A stretch of 9,909 nt of DNA from Candidatus Njordarchaeota archaeon (lineage in GTDB: Archaea; Thermoproteota; JANJXX01; Panguiarchaeales; Panguiarchaeaceae): NCBI GenBank assembly GCA_029855985.1, contig JAGSHR010000297.1:1-9909 (forward strand), read 5' to 3'. This document shows, piece by piece, positions 1 to 5,793 of this stretch. The notes under the pieces are model-generated. The model did not search any database. It was not told the DNA's origin and worked only from the letters and a program-made list of their open reading frames with translations. Position numbers and translations under genes: made by a program. How positions within the stretch are numbered: the first letter of the stretch is position 1; each line of letters opens with the position of its first letter.

Positions 1-25
1 AGCGTCAGATGTGTATAAGAGACAG
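1..25 (+). other. Nextera transposase adapter remnant (sequencing artefact)
   Basis: Bases 7-25 are exactly the 19-bp Tn5 mosaic end AGATGTGTATAAGAGACAG. Bases 1-6 (AGCGTC) are the bases that precede it in the Nextera read-1 adapter. This is library-preparation sequence left at a contig end. It is not a natural Tn5 end: the preceding bases are adapter-specific and no transposase gene follows. Native sequence should be read from base 26. Confidence 0.97.
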
Positions 26-43
26 GGGATCAAGTACGCGGAG

Positions 44-50
44 TTTTAAA
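44..50 (+). promoter_or_regulatory. Possible TATA box of the RHH/protease operon
   Basis: TTTTAAA lies about 24 bp before the ATG at 71. With archaeal spacing, transcription would start at or very near that ATG, giving a leaderless or nearly leaderless message. The match is weak and only some 45 bases of native upstream sequence are present. Confidence 0.3.
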
Positions 51-70
51 GCTTTTTTATGGTGGTGTGG

Positions 71-394
71 ATGGGTGTAATTACCGTTAAATTGAAGGAT
101 GATGTGGAGAAAAAATTGAGAGAATTAGCTTATAGGAAATATGGGGGAGGCAAAGGTTCAATGGCTAAAGTTATAGAAGAAGCGATAAAGAGTTACTATC
201 ATTCTCAGTATGTTAAATATATGAAGAGCAAAAAAGTCTTCAAAGTTATATCAGATGGTAAAGTCATATTTAAGTCAAACAACCTCGATGAAATAAAGAA
301 GTTCCTTGAGACAAAGGGAATTCCTATTAGAAATGTTTTGATCACAGCTGAACCTAATAAAAAAGATTACAGGGTGGCTGGACCAAGGCTGTGA
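71..394 (+). CDS. Ribbon-helix-helix regulator with C-terminal DUF5678-like domain
   Basis: A 107-residue protein starting MGVITVKLKDDVEKK. Residues 1-43 have the ribbon-helix-helix pattern: a short alternating strand (ITVKLKDD), helix 1 (VEKKLRELAYRK), a GGGKGS turn and helix 2 (MAKVIEEAIKSYY). Such domains bind DNA as dimers and are common in antitoxins and CopG-type repressors. Residues from about 55 (KVFKVISDGKVIFKSNNLDEIKKFLETKG) form a strand-strand-helix unit recalling the small DUF5678 domain; that match is from memory. An ATG at 59 would add four residues, but the ATG at 71 begins directly at the fold and has GGTGGTG just upstream. The stop lies 5 bp before the aspartic protease, so the pair is almost certainly co-transcribed. 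Inference: autoregulator of the operon or partner of the protease. Confidence 0.8.
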   Translation: MGVITVKLKDDVEKKLRELAYRKYGGGKGSMAKVIEEAIKSYYHSQYVKYMKSKKVFKVISDGKVIFKSNNLDEIKKFLETKGIPIRNVLITAEPNKKDYRVAGPRL

Positions 395-399
395 GTTAA

Positions 400-792
400 A
401 TGGAAGCGACAGTATTAAATGGATCATACTATATTCCCTTGACTTTAATTAACCCGTTCAACGGAAAAATGTTTCCATACAATGAGGAAAGCGTTTTGGC
501 CCTTATAGATACGGGTTTTGATGGTTTCATAGTCATAAATAGACAAGTTTATAAAGAACTCGAATTTGAAAATATAAAAGCCCAAGAAATAACTATTAGA
601 GGAATATGTTGTGAAATTGAAGCATTAAAATTACCAGTGCGTGTATTGTTACCAGATCTCAATTTGAGTTTTGATGGAGAAGCAATATACTATGAGAAAA
701 ATAAAGAAATAATAGTAGGTACAGAATTTCTTTCATATCTAAAAACGGAAATAAACGGATGCAAAGAGTTGGTTACTATACACCACTGCTAA
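400..792 (+). CDS. Small retropepsin-like (clan AA) aspartic protease
   Basis: A 130-residue single-domain protein. The active-site signature LIDTGFDG (Asp37, flanked by hydrophobic ALI and FIVI) is the D-T-G loop of pepsin/retropepsin proteases. VGTEFLSYLKTEI near residue 106 matches the later hydrophobic-hydrophobic-Gly segment (G-x-x-F-L) of this fold. With one DTG per chain the active enzyme should be a homodimer, as in retroviral protease. No signal peptide or membrane segment is visible, so it should be cytoplasmic. Its length fits the archaeal and cyanobacterial clan AA group that includes the AF_0612-like family. The substrate is unknown. The 5-bp gap from the ribbon-helix-helix gene suggests coupled translation. 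The C-terminus contains four cysteines, including a CC pair and a terminal HHC. The fold call is firm; activity is inferred. Confidence 0.82.
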   Translation: MEATVLNGSYYIPLTLINPFNGKMFPYNEESVLALIDTGFDGFIVINRQVYKELEFENIKAQEITIRGICCEIEALKLPVRVLLPDLNLSFDGEAIYYEKNKEIIVGTEFLSYLKTEINGCKELVTIHHC

Positions 793-897
793 ATTATTTA
801 AAGACTCTCATCGAAAAGTGAGTTTTAATGCTATGTGACGAATATTTAGTGAAATTTTAAAAAACATGGTTTTAAATTAAATTATTTGTTTATGTTA

Positions 898-905
898 TTT
901 TTTTT
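898..905 (+). terminator. Oligo-T tract downstream of the RHH/protease operon
   Basis: A run of eight T on the + strand, about 106 bases after the protease stop and just before the convergent GT4 gene. Archaeal RNA polymerase terminates at T-rich non-template tracts without needing a hairpin. It could serve the + operon. No strong stem precedes it. On the other strand, the A6 run at 859-864 could serve the GT4 gene. Confidence 0.4.
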
Positions 906-918
906 ATACATCATGGTT

Positions 919-2085
919 TTATCTTCTTGTCGCATGTTCTAGTGTTTTCTCGAAGAGTTTTTTGTATTTGGGCATTAGGCTTTCTGGGTGGAATTTGTGT
1001 GCTGTTTTCTTCGCATTTGTTCCCAATATTTCTCTTAGCTCTTCGTTTTTCATTAATTTTTTCGCTAGCGTTGGTATCTCCGCTGGGTCTTTGAATATTA
1101 AACTATTGTATTCGTGTTTTAAGTAGTCTATTTGCCCTCCTTTATGGTAGGCGATTACGGGTGTTCCCTGAGCCATGGCTTCTAGGAAAACCATGCCTTG
1201 GGTTTCAAAGTCTGACGCTGATACTAGTGCTATAGCATCTCTGTATAGTGATTTTTGGACTTTGAAGTCCACTCTTCCTAGGAATGTGCAGTTAGTGTTT
1301 CTGTAGGCTACTTTGAGTTTCTCTAGTATTGGACCTGTTCCTGCGAGTAATAGTTTTGGCGCGTTCTTTCTCTTTGTGCAAAATATTTTGGTTAGTAAGT
1401 CAACATTTTTCTCTGGGCTTATTCTACCCAAGTAGAGGAAGTAGGAACCCGGTTCTATGTCATCATAATAAGCATCGATACTTTTTTTGGGTTTAGCGTA
1501 GTAAGCTCTGTTTAAGGGGTTAGGCATAACTATAACATTCTCTATCCCTATTTTTCGCTTCAAGAAATCTTTCATAAAGCTCGATAGAGTCGTTGTAACG
1601 TCCATTCTTCTGAAAATGTGTTTCGTGTAGAAATCCAGTAATCTCGTTAATGTTCCCGCGAACTTGGGGGGCATCCTTTTCAACATGAAATCGCTCATCC
1701 TTGTGTGAAAAACTCCGACGATCCCAAAATCATGGTCACCCTTATCCCTCTTGTTTCTCAAATTTTTTACCACCGCTGTCCCAAAGATCATTGGGGAGTG
1801 TATGTGGAATACCGTGTCCCCATCTATGATTAAGTCCTCGGCGTCGTAATACCTCGTTGGGAAACGGAGTTCAGAGTACACTCCAAGTAAAGGTAAAGAT
1901 GGATGCAAAACAATTGTTCTCCCTGCTGACTCAGTGTAAATTCTACCAAAATGAAAATAAGGGTCTGGTGCAACTAAAACTGTATCAACACCAAACTTTG
2001 GTAATTCTCTCGAGATCGTGTATGTTACAGTTGAAACACCGCTGAGAAAAGGTAAGTATACGTCTGTCATTATTATGACTCTCAC
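919..2085 (-). CDS. GT4-family glycosyltransferase
   Basis: A 388-residue GT-B glycosyltransferase. The N-terminal domain opens RVIIMTDVYLPFLSGVSTV, the acceptor-side Gly-rich loop of GT4 enzymes, and includes a VFHTRMSDF segment. The C-terminal nucleotide-sugar domain has LYLGRISPEKN, then LLLAGTGP, and the EX7E motif (ETQGMVFLE, Glu about 294 and 302) that binds the donor in retaining enzymes. Length is normal for the family. Likely products are glycolipids, glycans or glycosylated cell-surface material; donor and acceptor cannot be read. I chose GTG at 2085 over GTG at 2106. The later start has GGGGGG six bases upstream and follows a TATA box at 2136-2143 at leader-compatible distance, while the earlier one would leave about seven leader bases and no binding site. 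Codons ending in T fall sharply toward the 3' end (see findings). Confidence 0.9.
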   Translation of the reverse strand: MRVIIMTDVYLPFLSGVSTVTYTISRELPKFGVDTVLVAPDPYFHFGRIYTESAGRTIVLHPSLPLLGVYSELRFPTRYYDAEDLIIDGDTVFHIHSPMIFGTAVVKNLRNKRDKGDHDFGIVGVFHTRMSDFMLKRMPPKFAGTLTRLLDFYTKHIFRRMDVTTTLSSFMKDFLKRKIGIENVIVMPNPLNRAYYAKPKKSIDAYYDDIEPGSYFLYLGRISPEKNVDLLTKIFCTKRKNAPKLLLAGTGPILEKLKVAYRNTNCTFLGRVDFKVQKSLYRDAIALVSASDFETQGMVFLEAMAQGTPVIAYHKGGQIDYLKHEYNSLIFKDPAEIPTLAKKLMKNEELREILGTNAKKTAHKFHPESLMPKYKKLFEKTLEHATRR

Positions 2086-2135
2086 TGTTTGCCCCCCAAT
2101 TACCACTAGTCAGTTAAATCTAAAACGTATCTTGA

Positions 2136-2143
2136 ATTATAAA
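2136..2143 (-). promoter_or_regulatory. TATA box of the GT4 gene
   Basis: On the minus strand this reads TTTATAAT, followed 25-27 bp later (about 2113) by the expected transcript start. That gives a leader of roughly 28 bases to the GTG at 2085, with GGGGGG inside it. It implies the GT4 gene has its own promoter rather than depending on read-through from the repeat gene. Confidence 0.5.
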
Positions 2144-2169
2144 TTCTAAAATGATCTGGTGAAATCCAA

Positions 2170-2184
2170 GGAAAACGTTTTTCC
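2170..2184. repeat. Near-palindrome GGAAAACGTTTTTCC between repeat gene and GT4 gene
   Basis: GGAAAA-CG-TTTTTCC is a near-perfect dyad with one extra T, one base beyond the stop of the repeat gene and about 30 bp upstream of the GT4 TATA box. It contains GAAAACGTT, which recurs twice on the other side of the repeat gene. It may be an operator for GT4 or part of a terminator for the repeat gene; the sequence does not decide. Confidence 0.45.
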
Positions 2185-2185
2185 A

Positions 2186-3193
2186 TTAATAAAGGCTATC
2201 AACGGTTATTTTCACACCTTTCTCCTCCATTTCCTTTTTGAAAGTCTCCATAACTGGGGATAACTCATCGGGATCTTGGTTTCCGCCTATTGCTATGAAT
2301 AACTCGTTTATATTCATGTTTTTCAATGTTTGCAGGATTCTCCCTATCCCAAACATGGATATTCCATTTGTGGCCAAGTTAAGGTGTAAACTTTTTAGCT
2401 TAGACAAATAAGCTATGGATTCCATTAATGCTCCAGCGCCTAAGTCCATAACGTAATTTCGAAACATTTCTAGAGTTAATTTTTCTAGTTCGCTAAGTTT
2501 TTTAATGGCTTTTGCAAGTACTTTGGCTCCATTAATTCCTATGTCTGTGGAACCAAGTAATAAAACTAAGTACTTTAGTTTAGGCATGTTCGATAGGGCA
2601 TTAGCCAAACTTTTTGCGCCCTCGTCTTTCACCTTGTTTGACGTATAATCGAGTTCCAAGATTTCTAGATTTGAAAGTTTTGCTAAATTCTCCCCTAAAG
2701 CTTTAAAACCGTCGACTTCAACAAAGTTTAATCTGAGATTTAATGCAAGTTCCCTAAGGTTGATTAGACTACCAATTGTCGTTGCTAACTTTTTAACGCC
2801 TTCGTCGGTCACATTGTTGATTCGAAGATTGAAATCAAGTAAATTTAATTCCCTGTGTTTGCTTAACGCGTTGGATAATTCTATTAATCCCTCGTCTCCA
2901 ACTTTAGTGTTCCAAAGGTTCAATCTTAACTCTAATAGACCTACCAATTGCTTAAGGGCGTCCGCAACGATTGACGCCCCCTCGTCTTTTAGTTCCACGT
3001 TCCATAGGATCAGCTCGAGTGAATACACGCTTCCTACCTTGCTTAGTTCCTTCATAATTTTTTTGAAGTCTTTTTGTTTTAGTTTCAAATCTTTCAAGTT
3101 TACTGAGAGCGATTTCTCTTCTGCTTGCAAATTAGCTGTTCCACCATATTTTTCAACGAGTTTAACTAGTCTCTCGGCCTTTTTTAATTCCAA
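2186..3193 (-). CDS. Leucine-rich-repeat protein, ribonuclease-inhibitor type
   Basis: A 335-residue protein made almost wholly of leucine-rich repeats of the ribonuclease-inhibitor class. The unit is roughly LxxLxLNLxxNxVxDEGxKxLAxALxxL. The glycine of the D-E-G turn falls at residues 72, 102, 132, 162, 192, 222, 252 and 282, an exact 30-residue period over eight units with no insertion. Residues 30-60 look like a degenerate ninth unit. There is no signal peptide, membrane segment or extra catalytic domain, so it should be a cytoplasmic curved scaffold for binding protein. TTG is the start: AAGGGGG lies 8 bases upstream at 3202-3208. The final ~40 residues form a non-repeat cap. These repeats are typical of eukaryotes and found in some archaea, including Asgards. 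The ligand is unknown. It is divergent from the methylisocitrate lyase gene. Confidence 0.88.
   Translation of the reverse strand: MELKKAERLVKLVEKYGGTANLQAEEKSLSVNLKDLKLKQKDFKKIMKELSKVGSVYSLELILWNVELKDEGASIVADALKQLVGLLELRLNLWNTKVGDEGLIELSNALSKHRELNLLDFNLRINNVTDEGVKKLATTIGSLINLRELALNLRLNFVEVDGFKALGENLAKLSNLEILELDYTSNKVKDEGAKSLANALSNMPKLKYLVLLLGSTDIGINGAKVLAKAIKKLSELEKLTLEMFRNYVMDLGAGALMESIAYLSKLKSLHLNLATNGISMFGIGRILQTLKNMNINELFIAIGGNQDPDELSPVMETFKKEMEEKGVKITVDSLY
2309..3028 (-). repeat. Eight 90-bp leucine-rich-repeat units
   Basis: The coding repeats of the LRR protein keep a 90-bp register throughout. On the plus strand the DEG turn shows as a recurring CCCTCGTC- or CCTTCGTC-like block near 2620, 2799, 2888 and 2978. 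The units have diverged strongly at the DNA level, so this is an old, constrained repeat rather than a recent tandem duplication. The outer limits are approximate. Confidence 0.75.
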
Positions 3194-3245
3194 ATTTTTA
3201 GCCCCCTTGAGAACTACCTAGAAAAAGATGTTCCAAAAGATATTG

Positions 3246-3254
3246 ATGTATAAC
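3246..3254 (-). promoter_or_regulatory. Possible TATA box of the LRR gene
   Basis: On the minus strand this reads GTTATACAT, about 53-61 bases upstream of the TTG start. Archaeal spacing would give a leader near 29 bases containing the AAGGGGG binding site. A nearby ATTTTTAAC is a competing candidate. The call is weak. Confidence 0.3.
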
Positions 3255-3280
3255 ACAGTTAAAAATATTCATTTTAGAAT

Positions 3281-3338
3281 TTCGAAAACGTTAAGATGCA
3301 AATAAGTTAAAAGATTTCACAAAAGAAAACGTTTCGAA
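3281..3338. repeat. Imperfect inverted repeat in the LRR/prpB divergent region
   Basis: TTCGAAAACGTT at 3281-3292 faces AACGTTTCGAA at 3328-3338, its reverse complement minus one T. Each arm carries GAAAACGTT in direct orientation, 41 bp apart (about four helical turns). The second arm lies between the likely prpB TATA (AAGTTAAAA, about 3304-3312) and its ribosome binding site, so a bound protein could block prpB. Candidate operator pair; the factor is unknown. Confidence 0.4.
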
Positions 3339-3349
3339 GGTGAAAAGAA

Positions 3350-4243
3350 TTGTATTTGCTCAAGCACAAAACCCCTAGATCCTCTCTTAGAGAACTATTA
3401 AAAGATAATAAAACATATACTGTCCCAGGAGTATTCAATCCTTTTTCTGCGCTCCTAATCGAAAAAGTGGGGTTCAAGGCTGCGTATTTAAGTGGAGCAG
3501 CACTAACTGGTAGCTTAGCCATGCCAGATTTGGGAATAATAACGTTAACGGAGTTAGCATTCTTCACAAAGCTAATAACAAAGGTTATATCAATCCCCCT
3601 AATAGTGGACGTAGACACTGGTTTCGGAGAAACCCTCAATGTAATGAGAACAGTGGTTGAATTAGAAGACGCTGGCGCATCAGCTATCCAAATAGAGGAT
3701 CAAGAGATGCCCAAAAAATGCGGTCACTTATCGGGTAAAAAGCTCATACCCGCAGAGGACATGGTAAAGAAAATTCGAGCTGCGGTCAAAGCGAGGAGAA
3801 GTAAGGATTTTGTAATTATAGCTAGAACAGATGCAAGGGGGGTTCTTGGTTTAGACGAGGCTATTGATAGAGCGAAACATTATGTTAAGGCGGGAGCGGA
3901 TGTTATTTTCCCTGAAGCATTGAAAAGTGAAGAGGAATTTAAGATCTTCGCTGAGAATTGTAAAGCACCCTTGTTAGCTAACATGACAGAATTTGGGAAA
4001 ACCCCATACATTCCCGTTTCAAAGTTTGAGGAAATGGGTTATAAGTTCGTGATATTCCCAGTTACCACTTTTAGGGCCTCAGCTAAGACAATCTTAGAGG
4101 TCTTAGAAACAATTAAAAGAGAAGGAACTCAAAAGAACATTCTTGATAGATTGATGACTAGGCAAGAGTTCTACGAGTTAATAAAATATAAAACTTATGA
4201 GGAGATAGATAATGAAATTTTTGAGGAATCAGAAAATTTGTAA
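3350..4243 (+). CDS. prpB: Methylisocitrate lyase (isocitrate lyase/PEP mutase superfamily)
   Basis: A 297-residue TIM-barrel enzyme of normal PrpB length; isocitrate lyases are much longer. PrpB splits 2-methylisocitrate into pyruvate and succinate, the last step of the methylcitrate cycle for propionyl-CoA. Visible motifs are YTVPGVFNPFSALL and AAYLSGAALT at the N-terminus, the metal site DVDTGFGE (Asp87, Asp89), QIEDQ, the lyase signature KKCGH with catalytic Cys124, and IIARTDAR. KKCGH favours a true lyase over PEP mutase or oxaloacetate hydrolase members. The start is TTG, set by AGGTGA at 3338-3343 six bases upstream. No methylcitrate synthase or dehydratase gene is nearby, so the pathway is inferred from the family. 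The gene stands alone, followed by T-rich tracts. Confidence 0.92.
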   Translation: MYLLKHKTPRSSLRELLKDNKTYTVPGVFNPFSALLIEKVGFKAAYLSGAALTGSLAMPDLGIITLTELAFFTKLITKVISIPLIVDVDTGFGETLNVMRTVVELEDAGASAIQIEDQEMPKKCGHLSGKKLIPAEDMVKKIRAAVKARRSKDFVIIARTDARGVLGLDEAIDRAKHYVKAGADVIFPEALKSEEEFKIFAENCKAPLLANMTEFGKTPYIPVSKFEEMGYKFVIFPVTTFRASAKTILEVLETIKREGTQKNILDRLMTRQEFYELIKYKTYEEIDNEIFEESENL

Positions 4244-4247
4244 AATG

Positions 4248-4267
4248 TTTTTAATCACCTATTTTTT
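4248..4267 (+). terminator. T-rich tracts after prpB
   Basis: A T5 run (4248-4252) and a T6 run (4262-4267) follow within 25 bases of the prpB stop, with no stem. This fits oligo-T-dependent archaeal termination. A new TATA box begins 20 bases later. Confidence 0.45.
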
Positions 4268-4286
4268 ACTCATAATGGATTTAAGG

Positions 4287-4294
4287 TTATAAAA
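4287..4294 (+). promoter_or_regulatory. TATA box of the membrane-protein gene
   Basis: TTATAAAA, with a predicted transcript start near 4317, immediately before the strong ribosome binding site GGGAGGT at 4320-4326. The start ATG is seven bases beyond that site. This is one of the clearest promoters in the window and makes the gene a separate unit from prpB. Confidence 0.55.
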
Positions 4295-4333
4295 TCAATA
4301 TAATCGAACTCAGATTTAAGGGAGGTTTAAAGT

Positions 4334-5008
4334 ATGGATCCAACTCTATTAACGTTCCTGGTTGCCGCTTTAATTTTCATCTACCCAATTAAATACTATC
4401 TTAGAATGGTTAAGATGCGTTTTATGTTTCATGTAGCGGTTTTCATGATGATTGCTGTAATCTTTCATATGATCGCATACTATGGTCTAGTCAATTGGGG
4501 CATATTTGTCTACGATTTTTCGGAATTCTTATCAAACGTTTTTATTCTAGTATCAGCAGTTTACATTTTTACTGGTCTTCACGATTACATTTATGAAGAT
4601 AGGTTTAAAGCGTTAAAGACCGTTATTCCAATGCCTTTCGTTATACTTGCTGAAACAGAGTTATTTTGGAGTTCCTATATCTCCTTTTTCCTGTTGGGCG
4701 GAGTTATTTCATTGAATGTTTTATCTCTTATCTATGCTTATAAACTCTATAAAGCTAGGAGGGAGGGTTCATTATACTGGCTTATATTATTTGGTTTCAT
4801 TTTTCTCTTATCCATTACAGTATTAGTTTATTCCGCGGTGGAGATACTTGAGGTGGTTGGAGGCGGTGCCCTTCTAGAAATGTACGAATCACTTTTCAAT
4901 TTTATTAAGGCATTCCTCTATTTGATACTTGGATTGGTGTTGTCGTATAGCGCTTATTATCACGATAGGAATGTTAGACCACTAATTGAGAAACTTGCAA
5001 ACCTCTAG
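4334..5008 (+). CDS. Six-helix integral membrane protein of unknown function
   Basis: I do not recognise the family. The 224-residue protein is dominated by hydrophobic segments at about residues 4-22, 30-51, 66-83, 113-135, 147-168 and 188-208, with a possible short one near 98-106. Basic residues cluster in the loops after helix 1 (KYYLRMVKMR) and after the fourth main helix (KLYKARREG); the C-terminal tail (HDRNVRPLIEK) is also basic. By the positive-inside rule these should lie in the cytoplasm. Histidines at 33, 45 and 83 lie in or near helices and could bind heme or metal, but nothing shows this. The start is well supported: ATG seven bases after GGGAGGT, behind its own TATA box. The next gene on the same strand is 135 bp on and has its own TATA-like box. 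Function is open. Confidence 0.82.
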   Translation: MDPTLLTFLVAALIFIYPIKYYLRMVKMRFMFHVAVFMMIAVIFHMIAYYGLVNWGIFVYDFSEFLSNVFILVSAVYIFTGLHDYIYEDRFKALKTVIPMPFVILAETELFWSSYISFFLLGGVISLNVLSLIYAYKLYKARREGSLYWLILFGFIFLLSITVLVYSAVEILEVVGGGALLEMYESLFNFIKAFLYLILGLVLSYSAYYHDRNVRPLIEKLANL

Positions 5009-5092
5009 ATTCCATTAAATTCCCCCAATAATATTTTTCAATTTTTGTTTAACTTCCAATAATAGTTTTAAACTTCGAATTCATTAATTAAA

Positions 5093-5100
5093 TTATAAAG
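5093..5100 (+). promoter_or_regulatory. TATA box of the longin-like gene
   Basis: TTATAAAG gives a predicted transcript start near 5123, about 20 bases before the GTG start at 5144. It probably drives both the longin-like gene and the acetyltransferase behind it. The rest of 5009-5143 is AT-rich, with T5 runs near 5034 and 5042 that may end the membrane-protein transcript. Confidence 0.45.
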
Positions 5101-5143
5101 CCATCTATCGGGGATTAGCAATCTTTTAAAAAAGAAGTATTTT

Positions 5144-5770
5144 GTGAGAGCGATTAACTTGACTCTGAAGCAAATCCTGTTGTTTGATGAAAGTGGCATA
5201 ATCCTAGCGTCCTATCCCAGTCACGAAAAATTTAATGTTATAGGCGGTTTACTCTCAGCTATTAACACGATCGCAAAGGAGCTCTCCAACACAGTTGTTC
5301 GAGTTATTGACGCAGGGGATTTTAGGTTCTATACAGAGAAAACCCGTGAGGGCATTCTCTTTGTTCTTGCAGTACAGCCGAGTGAAGAATGGTTTAAGTT
5401 CGACGAGAGCATTGATTGGTTTGTAAAAGAGTTAGAAACAGAATTGGAAGATGTTTTAAAGAGCTCCGTCACTCAATTTGGTTTTGACCTTTCAGAGTCC
5501 ATAAATCCAACCCTAAAAGAATTCATTGATTTATATAACGCAGTCGCAGAAAAACTAATCAACTTATCCAAAATATATGGCGTGGGCAAGCAAATTTTGG
5601 GAAAACAAGCAGACGAGTTACTTAAGCAATGTGAAACAATGGGTATAAGATTAAAAGTTAGAGATGGATACATATTCATTGATGAACTTTACGCGAAACT
5701 CGAAAAAGCGCCTGAAATCCTTAATCAATGCGAGACAAACATAAAAAAGTTTTTGAAAAGCGCATTATAG
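5144..5770 (+). CDS. Longin-like domain protein
   Basis: A 208-residue cytoplasmic protein. Residues 8-105 follow the longin order: strand pair (KQILLFDESG, IILASYP), helix (VIGGLLSAINTIAKELSN), three strands (VVRVIDAGDF, FRFYTEK, GILFVLAVQ) and a long helix (ESIDWFVKELETELEDVLK). That is strand-strand-helix-strand-strand-strand-helix; a roadblock domain would put a helix first. Residues 110-208 are a mainly helical tail. Longin domains occur in eukaryotic SNAREs, adaptins and GTPase regulators, and in archaea including Asgards. The fold is read from pattern, not a database hit. GTG at 5144 is used; TTG at 5159 (MTLKQILLF) would lose only five residues, and neither has a strong binding site. 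The acetyltransferase gene follows 23 bp later. No GTPase gene is in view. Confidence 0.78.
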   Translation: MRAINLTLKQILLFDESGIILASYPSHEKFNVIGGLLSAINTIAKELSNTVVRVIDAGDFRFYTEKTREGILFVLAVQPSEEWFKFDESIDWFVKELETELEDVLKSSVTQFGFDLSESINPTLKEFIDLYNAVAEKLINLSKIYGVGKQILGKQADELLKQCETMGIRLKVRDGYIFIDELYAKLEKAPEILNQCETNIKKFLKSAL

Positions 5771-5793
5771 CCTTCTCTAGGGATTGATGCTAG

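Noticed and set aside
7..25. Tn5/IS50 mosaic end as a natural transposon boundary
   Set aside because: The six preceding bases are specific to the Nextera read-1 adapter, and there is no transposase or second end.
2309..3028. Regular 90-bp repeats as a CRISPR or satellite array
   Set aside because: The units are coding, in frame, and diverged at DNA level; there are no conserved direct repeats with unique spacers.
2140..3285. Shared TCATTTTAGAATTT upstream of GT4 (minus) and prpB (plus)
   Set aside because: A 14-base AT-rich match is expected by chance about once in 10 kb on both strands, and it is placed differently relative to the two TATA boxes.
3307..3639. Open frame antisense to the 5' part of prpB
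   Set aside because: It overlaps a well-supported enzyme gene, has no recognisable domain or binding site, and is a frame shadow.
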